Source: Anaerolineae bacterium (GTDB taxonomy: Bacteria > Chloroflexota > Anaerolineae > Anaerolineales > Anaerolineaceae). From it: a stretch of 64,000 nt of DNA. The stretch covers positions 124,001 through 188,000 of the forward strand of contig JABLWW010000004.1 of the NCBI GenBank assembly GCA_013178295.1. The letters run 5' to 3'. A program made the translations under genes and the position numbers. Shown piece after piece: positions 36,826-44,218 of this stretch (position 1 is the stretch's first letter; every line of letters begins with the position of its first letter). The notes under the pieces were generated by a model, which was not told the DNA's origin, made no database searches, and worked only from the letters and a program-made list of their open reading frames with translations.

Positions 36826-37737
36826 ATGGAGATTTTTATTCTGGGTCTCATTGCTGCAACCCTGCGTGTTGCCACACCTCTCATCTTTGGGACACTGGGC
36901 GAATTGTTCGCCGAGCGTTCTGGTGTTCTCAATCTTGGGATTGAAGGCACCATGTTTCTGGGTGCATTTGTCGGTTTTGCGGTAGCTTCGCAATCGGGTT
37001 CACTGTGGTTAGGGTTCTTCGCTGCCATTTTGGCTGGTATCATCTCCGGCTTGTTGATGTCGCTGCTGGCTGTCTGGCTGGGCGTCAATCAGCACGTATC
37101 CGGTCTGGGTATCACCATTCTGTGGACAGGGTTCTCGCTTTTTGGATTCCGCCTCATCTTCGGAGAACCCAAAATTCCTCCTTCCATTGATCCATTTGTC
37201 CCCATTTCGCCGTTCAAGAATGTGCCTGCTTTGGGGACAATCTTTGAGCAACATATTCTCACGTATGTCAGCCTGCTGCTGATACCGGTCGTGTGGTGGA
37301 TCATCAATCGCACCCGCTTTGGGCTCAACATCCGCGCAGTGGGCGAAAACCCCGAAGCAGCAGACGCAGCCGGGCTAAATGTTTATGCCATCCGCACCCT
37401 GGCACTGGCGATTGGTGGCGGTTTGATGGCAGCAGGCGGGGCTTTTCTTTCGCTGGCGCAGCTGGGAGCTTTCACGTATGGGATCATTGCCGGGCGAGGC
37501 TGGGTATGTATTGCGCTGATCATCTTTGCCAACTGGAACGCAATCGGCGTATTATGGGGGGCATTGATCTTTGGGGGTGTCTCAGCGTTGCAACTTCGCT
37601 TGCAGGTTACAGGCATCAAACTTCCCTATGAAGCCTTCCTGGCATTGCCTTACCTGGTAACCATTATCGCCCTCGCCATCGCCGGGAGAAACGCTTCCGC
37701 GCCAGCTATGCTCCTCAAACCCTATCGGCGCGAGTAA
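36826..37737 (+). CDS. Nucleoside ABC importer permease 2
   Basis: 303 residues, about nine membrane helices, BPD_transp_2 family (YufQ/NupQ-like): GELFAERSGVLNLGIEGTMFLGA, NRTRFGLNIRAVGENPEAADAAGLNVY, GRGWVCIALIIFANWN. ATG 36826 lies 7 bases after GGAGG; the longer open frame (to 36751) sits in permease 1. Last gene of the importer operon. Confidence 0.92.
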   Translation: MEIFILGLIAATLRVATPLIFGTLGELFAERSGVLNLGIEGTMFLGAFVGFAVASQSGSLWLGFFAAILAGIISGLLMSLLAVWLGVNQHVSGLGITILWTGFSLFGFRLIFGEPKIPPSIDPFVPISPFKNVPALGTIFEQHILTYVSLLLIPVVWWIINRTRFGLNIRAVGENPEAADAAGLNVYAIRTLALAIGGGLMAAGGAFLSLAQLGAFTYGIIAGRGWVCIALIIFANWNAIGVLWGALIFGGVSALQLRLQVTGIKLPYEAFLALPYLVTIIALAIAGRNASAPAMLLKPYRRE

Positions 37738-37763
37738 AACCGCGCTACTGCCTGGTATATCAG

Positions 37764-37796
37764 CCCCCTTGCTCAAAACATGGCAAGGGGGTTTTT
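37764..37796 (+). terminator. Terminator of the nucleoside importer operon
   Basis: Perfect 9-base stem CCCCCTTGC / GCAAGGGGG with a 10-base loop, followed by TTTTT. It lies 26 bases past the last permease stop. Confidence 0.92.
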
Positions 37797-37828
37797 CGCT
37801 TGCAAATTGGACTACCTGTATTTAGAAA

Positions 37829-37881
37829 CAATTGGCTCTACACACCACTGCAATTATCAATTAATATAACAGAGCCAATTG
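37829..37881 (+). promoter_or_regulatory. Predicted PdxR-type operator of pdxST
   Basis: A widely spaced perfect inverted repeat, CAATTGGCTCT (37829-37839) and AGAGCCAATTG (37871-37881), flanks the likely promoter; TATAAC at 37865-37870 is the only -10-like sequence between the arms and no good -35 is seen. The same GGCT...AGCC spacing (39 bases start to start) occurs upstream of the MocR gene at 44219. Such spacing suits a dimeric MocR/PdxR factor. About 80 bases of leader follow to pdxS. Confidence 0.72.
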
Positions 37882-37960
37882 CTCAAGACATGGTTTCAGC
37901 CGCAATCCTCAAAGAATTCCAACGCGGCGATGAGTTCTACATCAAAAAGGAGAAACAAGA

Positions 37961-38851
37961 ATGGCAGAGGAAATTGTCGCATCATTTGCTGTCAAAAAGG
38001 GGTTGGCGCAAATGCTGAAAGGTGGTGTCATCATGGATGTGGTTACACCGGAGCATGCCCGTATTGCCGAAGACGCAGGCGCCGTGGCGGTCATGGCGCT
38101 GGAGCGCGTCCCGGCGGATATCCGCGCTCATGGCGGCGTGGCACGTATGAGCGATCCGGAACTTATCCTCAAAATTATGGACTCCGTTACCATTCCAGTC
38201 ATGGCGAAATGCCGCATCGGTCATTTTGTTGAAGCTCAAATTCTGGAAGCCATTGGCATTGATTACATTGACGAATCGGAGGTGCTCACCCCAGCCGACG
38301 AGGAACATCATATCAACAAGCACGCCTTCAAAGTACCTTTTGTCTGCGGCTGCCGCAATCTGGGTGAAGCCCTGCGGCGTATTGGCGAGGGAGCAGCCAT
38401 GATCCGCACCAAAGGCGAAGCTGGCACCGGCGACGTGGTCGAAGCAGTACGTCATGCACGCACTGTGCTGGGGGAGATACGCCGTTTGCAGGCGCTCGCG
38501 GAAGAAGAGGTGATGGCTTTTGCCAAACAGATTGGGGCGCCGTATGAGCTGTGTATGGAAACGCGCAATTTAGGCCGTTTGCCAGTGGTGAATTTCGCCG
38601 CTGGCGGCATTGCCACACCAGCAGACGCCGCATTGATGATGCAGCTAGGGGTAGATGGGGTTTTCGTTGGGTCAGGCATTTTCAAGTCCGGCGATCCCGC
38701 CAAACGGGCTGCTGCTATTGTCAAAGCCACAACCCACTACCGCGATGCCCACATCCTCGCTGAAGTCAGCCGCAACCTGGGCGAACCTATGGTAGGCAGA
38801 CAAATATCTGCCATCCCCGAGGGAGAGCTGATCGCACAGCGCGGCTGGTAA
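37961..38851 (+). CDS. pdxS: Pyridoxal 5'-phosphate synthase subunit PdxS
   Basis: 296 residues, full length. The TIM-barrel motifs are clear: [31 protein letters not shown] near the start, [15 protein letters not shown], and [19 protein letters not shown]. It condenses ribose 5-phosphate, glyceraldehyde 3-phosphate and ammonia from PdxT into PLP. AAAGGAG precedes ATG 37961. Operon with pdxT (18-base gap). Confidence 0.97.
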   Translation: MAEEIVASFAVKKGLAQMLKGGVIMDVVTPEHARIAEDAGAVAVMALERVPADIRAHGGVARMSDPELILKIMDSVTIPVMAKCRIGHFVEAQILEAIGIDYIDESEVLTPADEEHHINKHAFKVPFVCGCRNLGEALRRIGEGAAMIRTKGEAGTGDVVEAVRHARTVLGEIRRLQALAEEEVMAFAKQIGAPYELCMETRNLGRLPVVNFAAGGIATPADAALMMQLGVDGVFVGSGIFKSGDPAKRAAAIVKATTHYRDAHILAEVSRNLGEPMVGRQISAIPEGELIAQRGW

Positions 38852-38869
38852 ATCGGGAGGTGATGGAAG

Positions 38870-39508
38870 ATGAAGATTGGGGTGCTGGCTCTGCAAGGGG
38901 CTTTCATTGAACATTGCCAGATGCTGGAGCGTTTGGGCGTGCAGTCATACCAGGTGCGCCTGCCGCAACAGCTGCAGGGGTTAGATGGGCTAATTATTCC
39001 CGGTGGGGAATCGACCACCATTGGCAAACTGGCGCAAGATTACAATTTCATCGAACCGCTGCGCGCTTTTGGTGCCACAAAGGCAATTTGGGGCACCTGC
39101 GCTGGCGCAATCCTGTTATCCAAAGACGCCCACCGCGACCAGCCGCTGCTGAGATTGATGGATATCACCATCGTGCGCAACGCCTTTGGCAGACAGGTGG
39201 ATAGTTTTGAGATTGCGTTGGAAATGCCCTGTCTGAGTCAGAACGGCAGCCAGGCGCCGCCCTTTCACGCCGTTTTCATCCGCGCGCCGATCATTGAAAC
39301 GGTGTCCGCTGATGCCCGCGTCCTGGCGCGTCTGGCGGACGGGCGCATTGTCGCTGCACAACAGAAGCATTTTCTGGCAACTTCATTTCACCCAGAGCTA
39401 ACGCAAGACGACCGGTTGCACCGTTACTTCCTGCGAATGGTGGAAGACGCCCAAAAGACACATGAGCAGCGCGGCGCTGTGCTGGTGATTAACAAAGAGA
39501 ATAGCTAA
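38870..39508 (+). CDS. pdxT: Pyridoxal 5'-phosphate synthase glutaminase subunit PdxT
   Basis: 212 residues, slightly long for the family because of a short C-terminal tail. The triad is complete: Cys77 in GTCAGA, His174 and Glu176 in FHPEL. LIIPGGESTTIGKL is the oxyanion/substrate loop. It supplies ammonia to PdxS. Its stop overlaps the stop of the convergent aminotransferase gene by four bases. Confidence 0.96.
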   Translation: MKIGVLALQGAFIEHCQMLERLGVQSYQVRLPQQLQGLDGLIIPGGESTTIGKLAQDYNFIEPLRAFGATKAIWGTCAGAILLSKDAHRDQPLLRLMDITIVRNAFGRQVDSFEIALEMPCLSQNGSQAPPFHAVFIRAPIIETVSADARVLARLADGRIVAAQQKHFLATSFHPELTQDDRLHRYFLRMVEDAQKTHEQRGAVLVINKENS

Positions 39509-40587
39509 AGTGACTTTCGGATTGCCTCCAGAGCCCGCTCCACCAGTTCCATACTGGCTTGAGAACCCATGTGCCCCAGCCGAAAAACCTTCTCTGCCAG
39601 AGGCCCATAACTGCCCCCCACCGCTAGACCATGCCGGCGGAAGCGGGCATTCAATTCCCGCCAGCCAACTGAAATGGGAACCTTCACCGCTGTAACAGTA
39701 GGAGAGGGAACAGCACCCGCAGCAGGGAAAAGCTCCAGCCCCATTCTCTCCAGCTCTTGCCGACAAAAGGCAGCAACTTTTTGATGACGGGCAAAGCTAT
39801 TTTCTAACCCCTCCTCCAGCAACATCTCTACACCAATATTGAGCGCCGCAACACCATGCCAGTAAGGGGTATAAGGGAAATAGAAATCCTTCTGTGCTGT
39901 GGCAAAAGGCTTGAGGGCATCATATCCGGGATAGTTGACTTGATGAATGATCTCCCATGCCTGGTCACTGACCGAAAGAAAAGCCATGCTCGGTGGGACC
40001 GACAGCACTTTTTGCGAACCGCCCAGACACAGGTCAATATTCCACTCGTCCGTCTTAACCGGCGCTCCGCCCAAACTGGCGACGGCATCCACATATAGCA
40101 ACGGCACACGGTGCTTCACCTTCAATGCCCCGATCTGCGCAATTGGGTTTAACGTTCCAGAGGGTGTTTCGCAGTGTACAACAGTGATCATTTTGGGCTT
40201 GTAATCAAGAATTACCTGCTCAATTTCGTCCCAATCTGAAACCGTCTGGTCATAGGGGATGGCAATTGTCCTCACCACTGCCCCAATGGCTTCCGCCATC
40301 TCGCCAATTCCATAACCAAAAACACCTGTAGCGATTGCCAGCACGCGGTCTCCCGGCAGCAAACAGCTTTTCAACGCACCCCATAATGCAATCATCCCTT
40401 CGCCAGTGTGAATGACCACTTTGTTCCTGGTCTGCATCATCTGCTGCAAATTGGCTTCGGTACGATTGTAAAGTTCCAAAAACTCTGTTTCCAGGTCTCC
40501 CGACCCAAAATTGTTGCGGTACACATCAAGAATCCTTTGCGGCACCACCACAGGGCCGGGCACCATGGGGATAGGATATGTTTCCAT
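39505..40587 (-). CDS. Class V aminotransferase (alanine-glyoxylate / PucG-like)
   Basis: 360 residues of the small-molecule class V aminotransferase family. The substrate entry MVPGPVVVPQRIL, the cofactor Asp167 (YVDAVASLGG) and the PLP lysine Lys193 (GGSQKVLSVPP) match alanine-glyoxylate, serine-glyoxylate and ureidoglycine-glyoxylate (PucG) aminotransferases. These act in glycine/serine metabolism or late purine breakdown. The exact donor cannot be read. Its position next to pdxST may reflect PLP dependence; the purine role is tempting given the hydroxylases in this window but is not shown. Confidence 0.83.
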   Translation of the reverse strand: METYPIPMVPGPVVVPQRILDVYRNNFGSGDLETEFLELYNRTEANLQQMMQTRNKVVIHTGEGMIALWGALKSCLLPGDRVLAIATGVFGYGIGEMAEAIGAVVRTIAIPYDQTVSDWDEIEQVILDYKPKMITVVHCETPSGTLNPIAQIGALKVKHRVPLLYVDAVASLGGAPVKTDEWNIDLCLGGSQKVLSVPPSMAFLSVSDQAWEIIHQVNYPGYDALKPFATAQKDFYFPYTPYWHGVAALNIGVEMLLEEGLENSFARHQKVAAFCRQELERMGLELFPAAGAVPSPTVTAVKVPISVGWRELNARFRRHGLAVGGSYGPLAEKVFRLGHMGSQASMELVERALEAIRKSL

Positions 40588-40749
40588 AGCTCACCTCTCA
40601 ATAGCAGGAGAATCGCAAACAATAACCGAACAGGAGATATATATAACATTGTACCATGTCGTAAAAACGGCTTTGCAAAGGAATTGTAAGTGACCACACA
40701 GCCATACATGCTCCCGGCCAAATCGGATGACCCTATCCAAATAATCGGA

Positions 40750-40785
40750 ATATATGGCGTCAAATTGTTAAAACGCGCCATATAT
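40750..40785. promoter_or_regulatory. Inverted repeat upstream of the nrdD promoter
   Basis: Perfect 10-base arms ATATATGGCG and CGCCATATAT with a 16-base spacer, about 25 bases upstream of the nrdD -35. A run of six T follows on the plus strand after ACGGG. Could be an operator for nrdD or a terminator-like hairpin. It does not look like the known NrdR boxes. Confidence 0.45.
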
Positions 40786-40809
40786 ACGGGTTTTTTAAGG
40801 TTGATTCTA

Positions 40810-40838
40810 TTGCAACGCGACCGCCTTTATGGTATATT
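40810..40838 (+). promoter_or_regulatory. Promoter candidate for the nrdD operon
   Basis: TTGCAA (40810-40815) and TATATT (40833-40838) are 17 bases apart. The leader to ATG 41030 would be about 185 bases. Confidence 0.6.
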
Positions 40839-40873
40839 GCTGATGCAAGTTAGAACAAATATCAAAACAAGTC

Positions 40874-40955
40874 TGACCCTTGGGGGTCAATCATGGTGCG
40901 AATATACCTTACGGCTCGTCACCCATCATCAAAACAGAAAATGTAAGGGTTTTTT
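40874..40955 (+). promoter_or_regulatory. Two hairpins in the nrdD leader, the second attenuator-like
   Basis: First, TGACCC-TTGG-GGGTCA (40874-40889) is a compact perfect palindrome. Second, CCTTAC (40907-40912) pairs with GTAAGG (40943-40948) around a 30-base loop and is followed by GTTTTTT, as in a weak terminator. Both lie between the promoter candidate and nrdD. They may control read-through; I recognise no known riboswitch class. Confidence 0.4.
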
Positions 40956-41029
40956 GTTGTCCGAGCGTCTGTGCTTTTATATACACTGCTACAGAATAAT
41001 GAGTCAAATCTAGGAGACCTTCACAAACG

Positions 41030-43078
41030 ATGAAAATTGACCAGGTGATCAAACGTGATGGAAGCATTGTGCCCTTTGACCGCAAGCGCATCGAAAATGC
41101 CATCTACGCCGCAGCGCGGGCTACCAATTCCAGCGAGACACGCCTTTGGGCAGAAACCCTTTCGTGGGCAGTCGTGGGTCTGTTGGAGCAACGCTGGCAA
41201 ACCCGTGTCAATCCCCCTCACGTTGAAGACATCCAGGACATTGTCGAAGAAATATTGATCAAATCCGGCAACCCTGTGATCGCCAAAGCCTATATTCTTT
41301 ATCGCGAGAAGCGTTCTGAGGCACGCTCGACGCGCCAAATGCTGCTCGATTACGAAAAACTGGTTGAGGATTATTTGGGGGAATCGGACTGGCGGGTCAA
41401 CGAAAACAGCAACATGAACTACTCGCTGCAGGGCTTAAACTTTTATCTCTCATCCACCATCGCTGCACAGTACTGGCTGCAAAAGATTTATCCGCCGGAG
41501 GTGCGCCGCGCTCACACTGAAGGCGATTTGCATCTGCACGATCTGGGCATGCTCTCCGTCTATTGCTGCGGGTGGGATCTGCATGACCTGTTGCTGCAAG
41601 GCTTTGGCGGCGTGATGGGCAAAACCGAGAGCAGCCCACCAAAACATCTGCGGACAGCGCTCGGACAACTGGCGAACTTCTTCTATACCATGCAAGGCGA
41701 GTCCGCTGGAGCAGTAGCAGTTTCCAACTTTGATACCTATCTGGCGCCCTTTATCCGCTACGACCAGCTGGACTATAAAGGTGTCAAACAGGCTATTCAG
41801 GAATTTATATTTAACCTCAACGTCCCTACGCGGGTTGGCTTTCAAACCCCCTTCACCAATATAACGATGGATCTGACACCGCCTGCCATGCTGCAGAACC
41901 AGCCTGTCCTCATCAGCGGTGAATACCAAAACGCCACCTACAGCGAATTTCAGCCAGAGATGGACATGCTCAACCGCGCCTTTGCCGAGGTGATGCTGGA
42001 AGGCGACGCCAAAAAGCGCGTTTTCACCTTTCCAATCCCTACATACAATATTACTCCTGACTTCAATTGGGAAACAGAGCAGCTTGAACCCCTGTGGCGC
42101 ATGACGGCACGTTATGGCATTCCTTACTTCGCCAATTTCGTTAATAGCGATATGAAACCGGAGGACACGCGCAGCATGTGCTGCCGGTTGCGACTGGATA
42201 ACCGCGAGCTGCGCAAACGCCTGGGAGGGTTATTTGCCGCGGCTCCCCTGACAGGCTCTATCGGTGTGGTTACGATAAATATGGCACGCTTGGGCTTTGT
42301 CGCCCAAACAGAGGCGGAATTCCGCCAGCAGCTAGAACACCTGATGGAAATTGCCCGCACCAGCCTGGATATCAAACGAAAGACTATCGAAAACTTCACA
42401 CAGCAAGGGTTATATCCATATAGCCGCCATTATCTGCAGGGAGTGTACCAGCGCACAGGTTCGTTCTGGAGCAATCACTTTTCCACCATTGGTCTGGTCG
42501 GGATGAACGAAGCCTGCCAGAACCTGATAGGGGTGGATATTGCCCATCCTGATGGAAGGCTATTTGCAACACGCACATTAGAATTTATGCAAAGTGTCAT
42601 CATACGCTTTCAGGAAGAAAGCGGGCATCTGTTTAACCTCGAAGCCACACCCGCCGAGGGGGCCTCTTATCGGCTTGCCCGCGCTGACAAAAAACGTTAT
42701 CCGCAAATCATCACCGCCGGTACGCCCGAAATCCCCTACTACACCAACTCCACCCAGCTGCCCGTCAGCTTCACCGACGACATTTTCGAAGCCTTGGAGC
42801 ACCAGGACAAACTGCAAACACTCTATACAGGCGGCACGGTGCTACATATCTTTCTTGGCGAGCAGCTAGACGACTGGCGCCAGGCGCGGCGGCTGGTGCG
42901 CTTGATAGCAGAAAATTATCATCTGCCATATTTCACCCTTACGCCCACTTTCAGCATTTGCCCGGTGCATGGCTACATCTCCGGCGAACATGCCTTTTGT
43001 CCATACGATCATACCCCTGAAGCACTGGCGCTCTATGGAGTGCCCTTCCAGGAAACCAGCCAGACACTCTCTCAATGA
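41030..43078 (+). CDS. nrdD: Anaerobic (class III) ribonucleoside-triphosphate reductase, catalytic chain lacking the glycyl-radical domain
   Basis: 682 residues. Residues 1-95 are an ATP-cone; the ten-stranded barrel follows, with active-site cysteines in SVYCCGWDLHD (179-180) and RSMCCRLRLD (384-385) and the segment TGSIGVVTINMARLG. Near the end, CPVHGYISGEHAFCPYDH gives zinc-ligand candidates Cys644, His647 and Cys657. The chain then stops after 22 unrelated residues without the usual C-terminal RVxGY glycyl-radical segment. That segment is in the next gene (43112). Two stops in the same frame (TGA 43076, TAA 43088) separate them. The enzyme makes deoxyribonucleotides without oxygen. GGAG precedes ATG 41030. 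Confidence 0.93.
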   Translation: MKIDQVIKRDGSIVPFDRKRIENAIYAAARATNSSETRLWAETLSWAVVGLLEQRWQTRVNPPHVEDIQDIVEEILIKSGNPVIAKAYILYREKRSEARSTRQMLLDYEKLVEDYLGESDWRVNENSNMNYSLQGLNFYLSSTIAAQYWLQKIYPPEVRRAHTEGDLHLHDLGMLSVYCCGWDLHDLLLQGFGGVMGKTESSPPKHLRTALGQLANFFYTMQGESAGAVAVSNFDTYLAPFIRYDQLDYKGVKQAIQEFIFNLNVPTRVGFQTPFTNITMDLTPPAMLQNQPVLISGEYQNATYSEFQPEMDMLNRAFAEVMLEGDAKKRVFTFPIPTYNITPDFNWETEQLEPLWRMTARYGIPYFANFVNSDMKPEDTRSMCCRLRLDNRELRKRLGGLFAAAPLTGSIGVVTINMARLGFVAQTEAEFRQQLEHLMEIARTSLDIKRKTIENFTQQGLYPYSRHYLQGVYQRTGSFWSNHFSTIGLVGMNEACQNLIGVDIAHPDGRLFATRTLEFMQSVIIRFQEESGHLFNLEATPAEGASYRLARADKKRYPQIITAGTPEIPYYTNSTQLPVSFTDDIFEALEHQDKLQTLYTGGTVLHIFLGEQLDDWRQARRLVRLIAENYHLPYFTLTPTFSICPVHGYISGEHAFCPYDHTPEALALYGVPFQETSQTLSQ

Positions 43079-43111
43079 TCAACTTCTTAATTCATCTTGA
43101 CGAGGTATACC

Positions 43112-43315
43112 ATGGAGCCATTAATGGATATAGAATTTAAAATTGAGCAATTTGCCACTCGCAACCAGACAACCAAGCGTGTACAGTCATTGGCACTGCG
43201 CGTTCCGTGCGAGGTTTATTCGCGTGTGGTGGGCTACTTGCGCCCGGTGCAAAACTGGAACGTTGGCAAACAGCAGGAATTCAAAGAACGCTGTAACTTC
43301 CGCATCCGCGAATAG
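43112..43315 (+). CDS. Stand-alone glycyl-radical domain of NrdD
   Basis: 67 residues. Residues 33-62 match the C-terminus of class III ribonucleotide reductases: CEVYSRVVGYLRPVQNWN, then GKQQEFKERC, with Gly41 as the expected radical carrier in RVVGY. Cys33 sits where the last zinc ligand of fused NrdD lies, so it could complete the zinc site in trans. Residues 1-30 (MEPLMDIEFKIEQFATRNQT...) are not NrdD-like as far as I recall. ATG 43112 has GAGG six to eight bases upstream; a TTG at 43097 is in frame. It lies between nrdD and the activase. By analogy with the YfiD/GrcA spare part of pyruvate formate-lyase it could dock onto the catalytic chain. Confidence 0.85.
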   Translation: MEPLMDIEFKIEQFATRNQTTKRVQSLALRVPCEVYSRVVGYLRPVQNWNVGKQQEFKERCNFRIRE

Positions 43316-43324
43316 AAAGAGAAC

Positions 43325-44113
43325 GTGAAAGCAACGCACCTCAAGCAGGGGATCATTGAACATATTCCGCCAACTCATACCTGGTATGCACCGGCTAGCA
43401 GACAGGCTCTTTCAATGGACTTCAAGGGCTGGATACGCACCTCGCTGATCGAATACCCCGAGCATATCGCTTCGGTTTTATTCTGCAGCGGTTGCGACTT
43501 CCGTTGCCCAATGTGTCATAACGCCCATCTGCTGCTTGAATCCAATACGCCCGTCATCGAACCGGAACAAATTGCCGAATTCGTGGCGCGCCGCCGTGGA
43601 TTGGTAGATGGAATCGTCATCAGTGGCGGCGAGCCGACACTGCGACCAGGGCTGATTCCTTTCCTGCAGCAGGCACGTTCATGGAAAATAGACATTAAGC
43701 TGGATACCAACGGCTACCACCCAGAAGTGCTGCAAGTTTTGCTGAATGAGAAGCTGGTGGACTATATCGCCATGGATATCAAAGCGCCTCCCGAAAAATA
43801 TCCAGCGCTGACAGGTGTACCTGCGGTGGATATCAACCGCATTGAAAAAAGCATGGCGCTGATTCGCGCTTCGGGTCTGGCATACGAATTTCGTACAACC
43901 GTTGTACCGGGCAGTTTGTCCATAGAAGATATTGTAAAAATTGCAGGCTGGATACAGGGCGCACAGTGTTACATCTTACAGCAGTTTCGCCCGATTTCTA
44001 CCCTTGACCCTGCACTGCAACAGCTTTCCCCATATCCTCGCCAACTCTTATACCAGATGGCAAATGCTGCAAAACCTTTTGTTGAACTGGTGCGAGTCAG
44101 AGGGATAGAATAA
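43325..44113 (+). CDS. nrdG: Anaerobic ribonucleotide reductase activating enzyme (radical SAM)
   Basis: 262 residues of the NrdG2/PflA-like type. The radical SAM motif is Cys57-x3-Cys61-x2-Cys64 (GCDFRCPMC), then ISGGEPT for SAM binding, KLDTNGY and DYIAMDIKAP. It should abstract hydrogen from the glycine of the small protein just upstream. GTG 43325, ten bases after that gene, has AGAAAGAGA before it. ATG 43415 (MDFKGWIRTS) matches the usual family start, so the true N-terminus is open. If the GTG is right, there are about 30 extra N-terminal residues. Confidence 0.9.
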   Translation: MKATHLKQGIIEHIPPTHTWYAPASRQALSMDFKGWIRTSLIEYPEHIASVLFCSGCDFRCPMCHNAHLLLESNTPVIEPEQIAEFVARRRGLVDGIVISGGEPTLRPGLIPFLQQARSWKIDIKLDTNGYHPEVLQVLLNEKLVDYIAMDIKAPPEKYPALTGVPAVDINRIEKSMALIRASGLAYEFRTTVVPGSLSIEDIVKIAGWIQGAQCYILQQFRPISTLDPALQQLSPYPRQLLYQMANAAKPFVELVRVRGIE

Positions 44114-44143
44114 CACAACATTGGCTGGGTAATTTCACCTCAA

Positions 44144-44190
44144 AATTGGCTCTATTAGTAGCCGTTAATATATGCTATATTAGATAAGCC
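44144..44190 (+). promoter_or_regulatory. Predicted autoregulatory PdxR-type operator
   Basis: AATTGGCTCTA (44144-44154) is identical to the left arm upstream of pdxS. A weaker right arm, AAGCCATT (AGCC at 44187-44190), has the same 39-base start-to-start distance. A further half-site, ATTGGCT, lies at 44120-44126. The element ends about 28 bases before ATG 44219. Confidence 0.65.
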
Positions 44191-44218
44191 ATTTTTGTGT
44201 CGTGAGGTGAGGTTCAAG

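Larger units (their letters stand above)
40588..41029. other. 442-base intergenic region between the aminotransferase and nrdD
   Basis: The gap separates two divergent genes. It holds an inverted repeat (40750-40785), a promoter candidate toward nrdD (40810-40838) and two hairpins in the presumed nrdD leader. On the aminotransferase side I see only weak -10-like AT-rich sequence (TACAAT and TATATA near 40640-40655 on the minus strand). No small ORF here looks real. Confidence 0.6.

Noticed and set aside
37770-37894. Near-duplicate 15-mers TTGCTCAAAACATGG and TTGCTCAAGACATGG
   Set aside because: The first lies in the importer terminator and the second just after the pdxS operator. They differ at one base, but there is no flanking similarity or target-site pattern, so a mobile origin is not supported.
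37800-38018. 72-aa ORF upstream of and overlapping pdxS
   Set aside because: It covers the regulatory dyad and the pdxS start in another frame, has no ribosome binding site and does not look like a protein.
43076-43090. Selenocysteine or stop-codon read-through joining NrdD to its glycyl-radical domain
   Set aside because: The TGA is followed in the same frame by TAA at 43088, and the small ORF has its own GAGG-ATG and a non-NrdD N-terminus, so read-through of one stop would not give a fusion.
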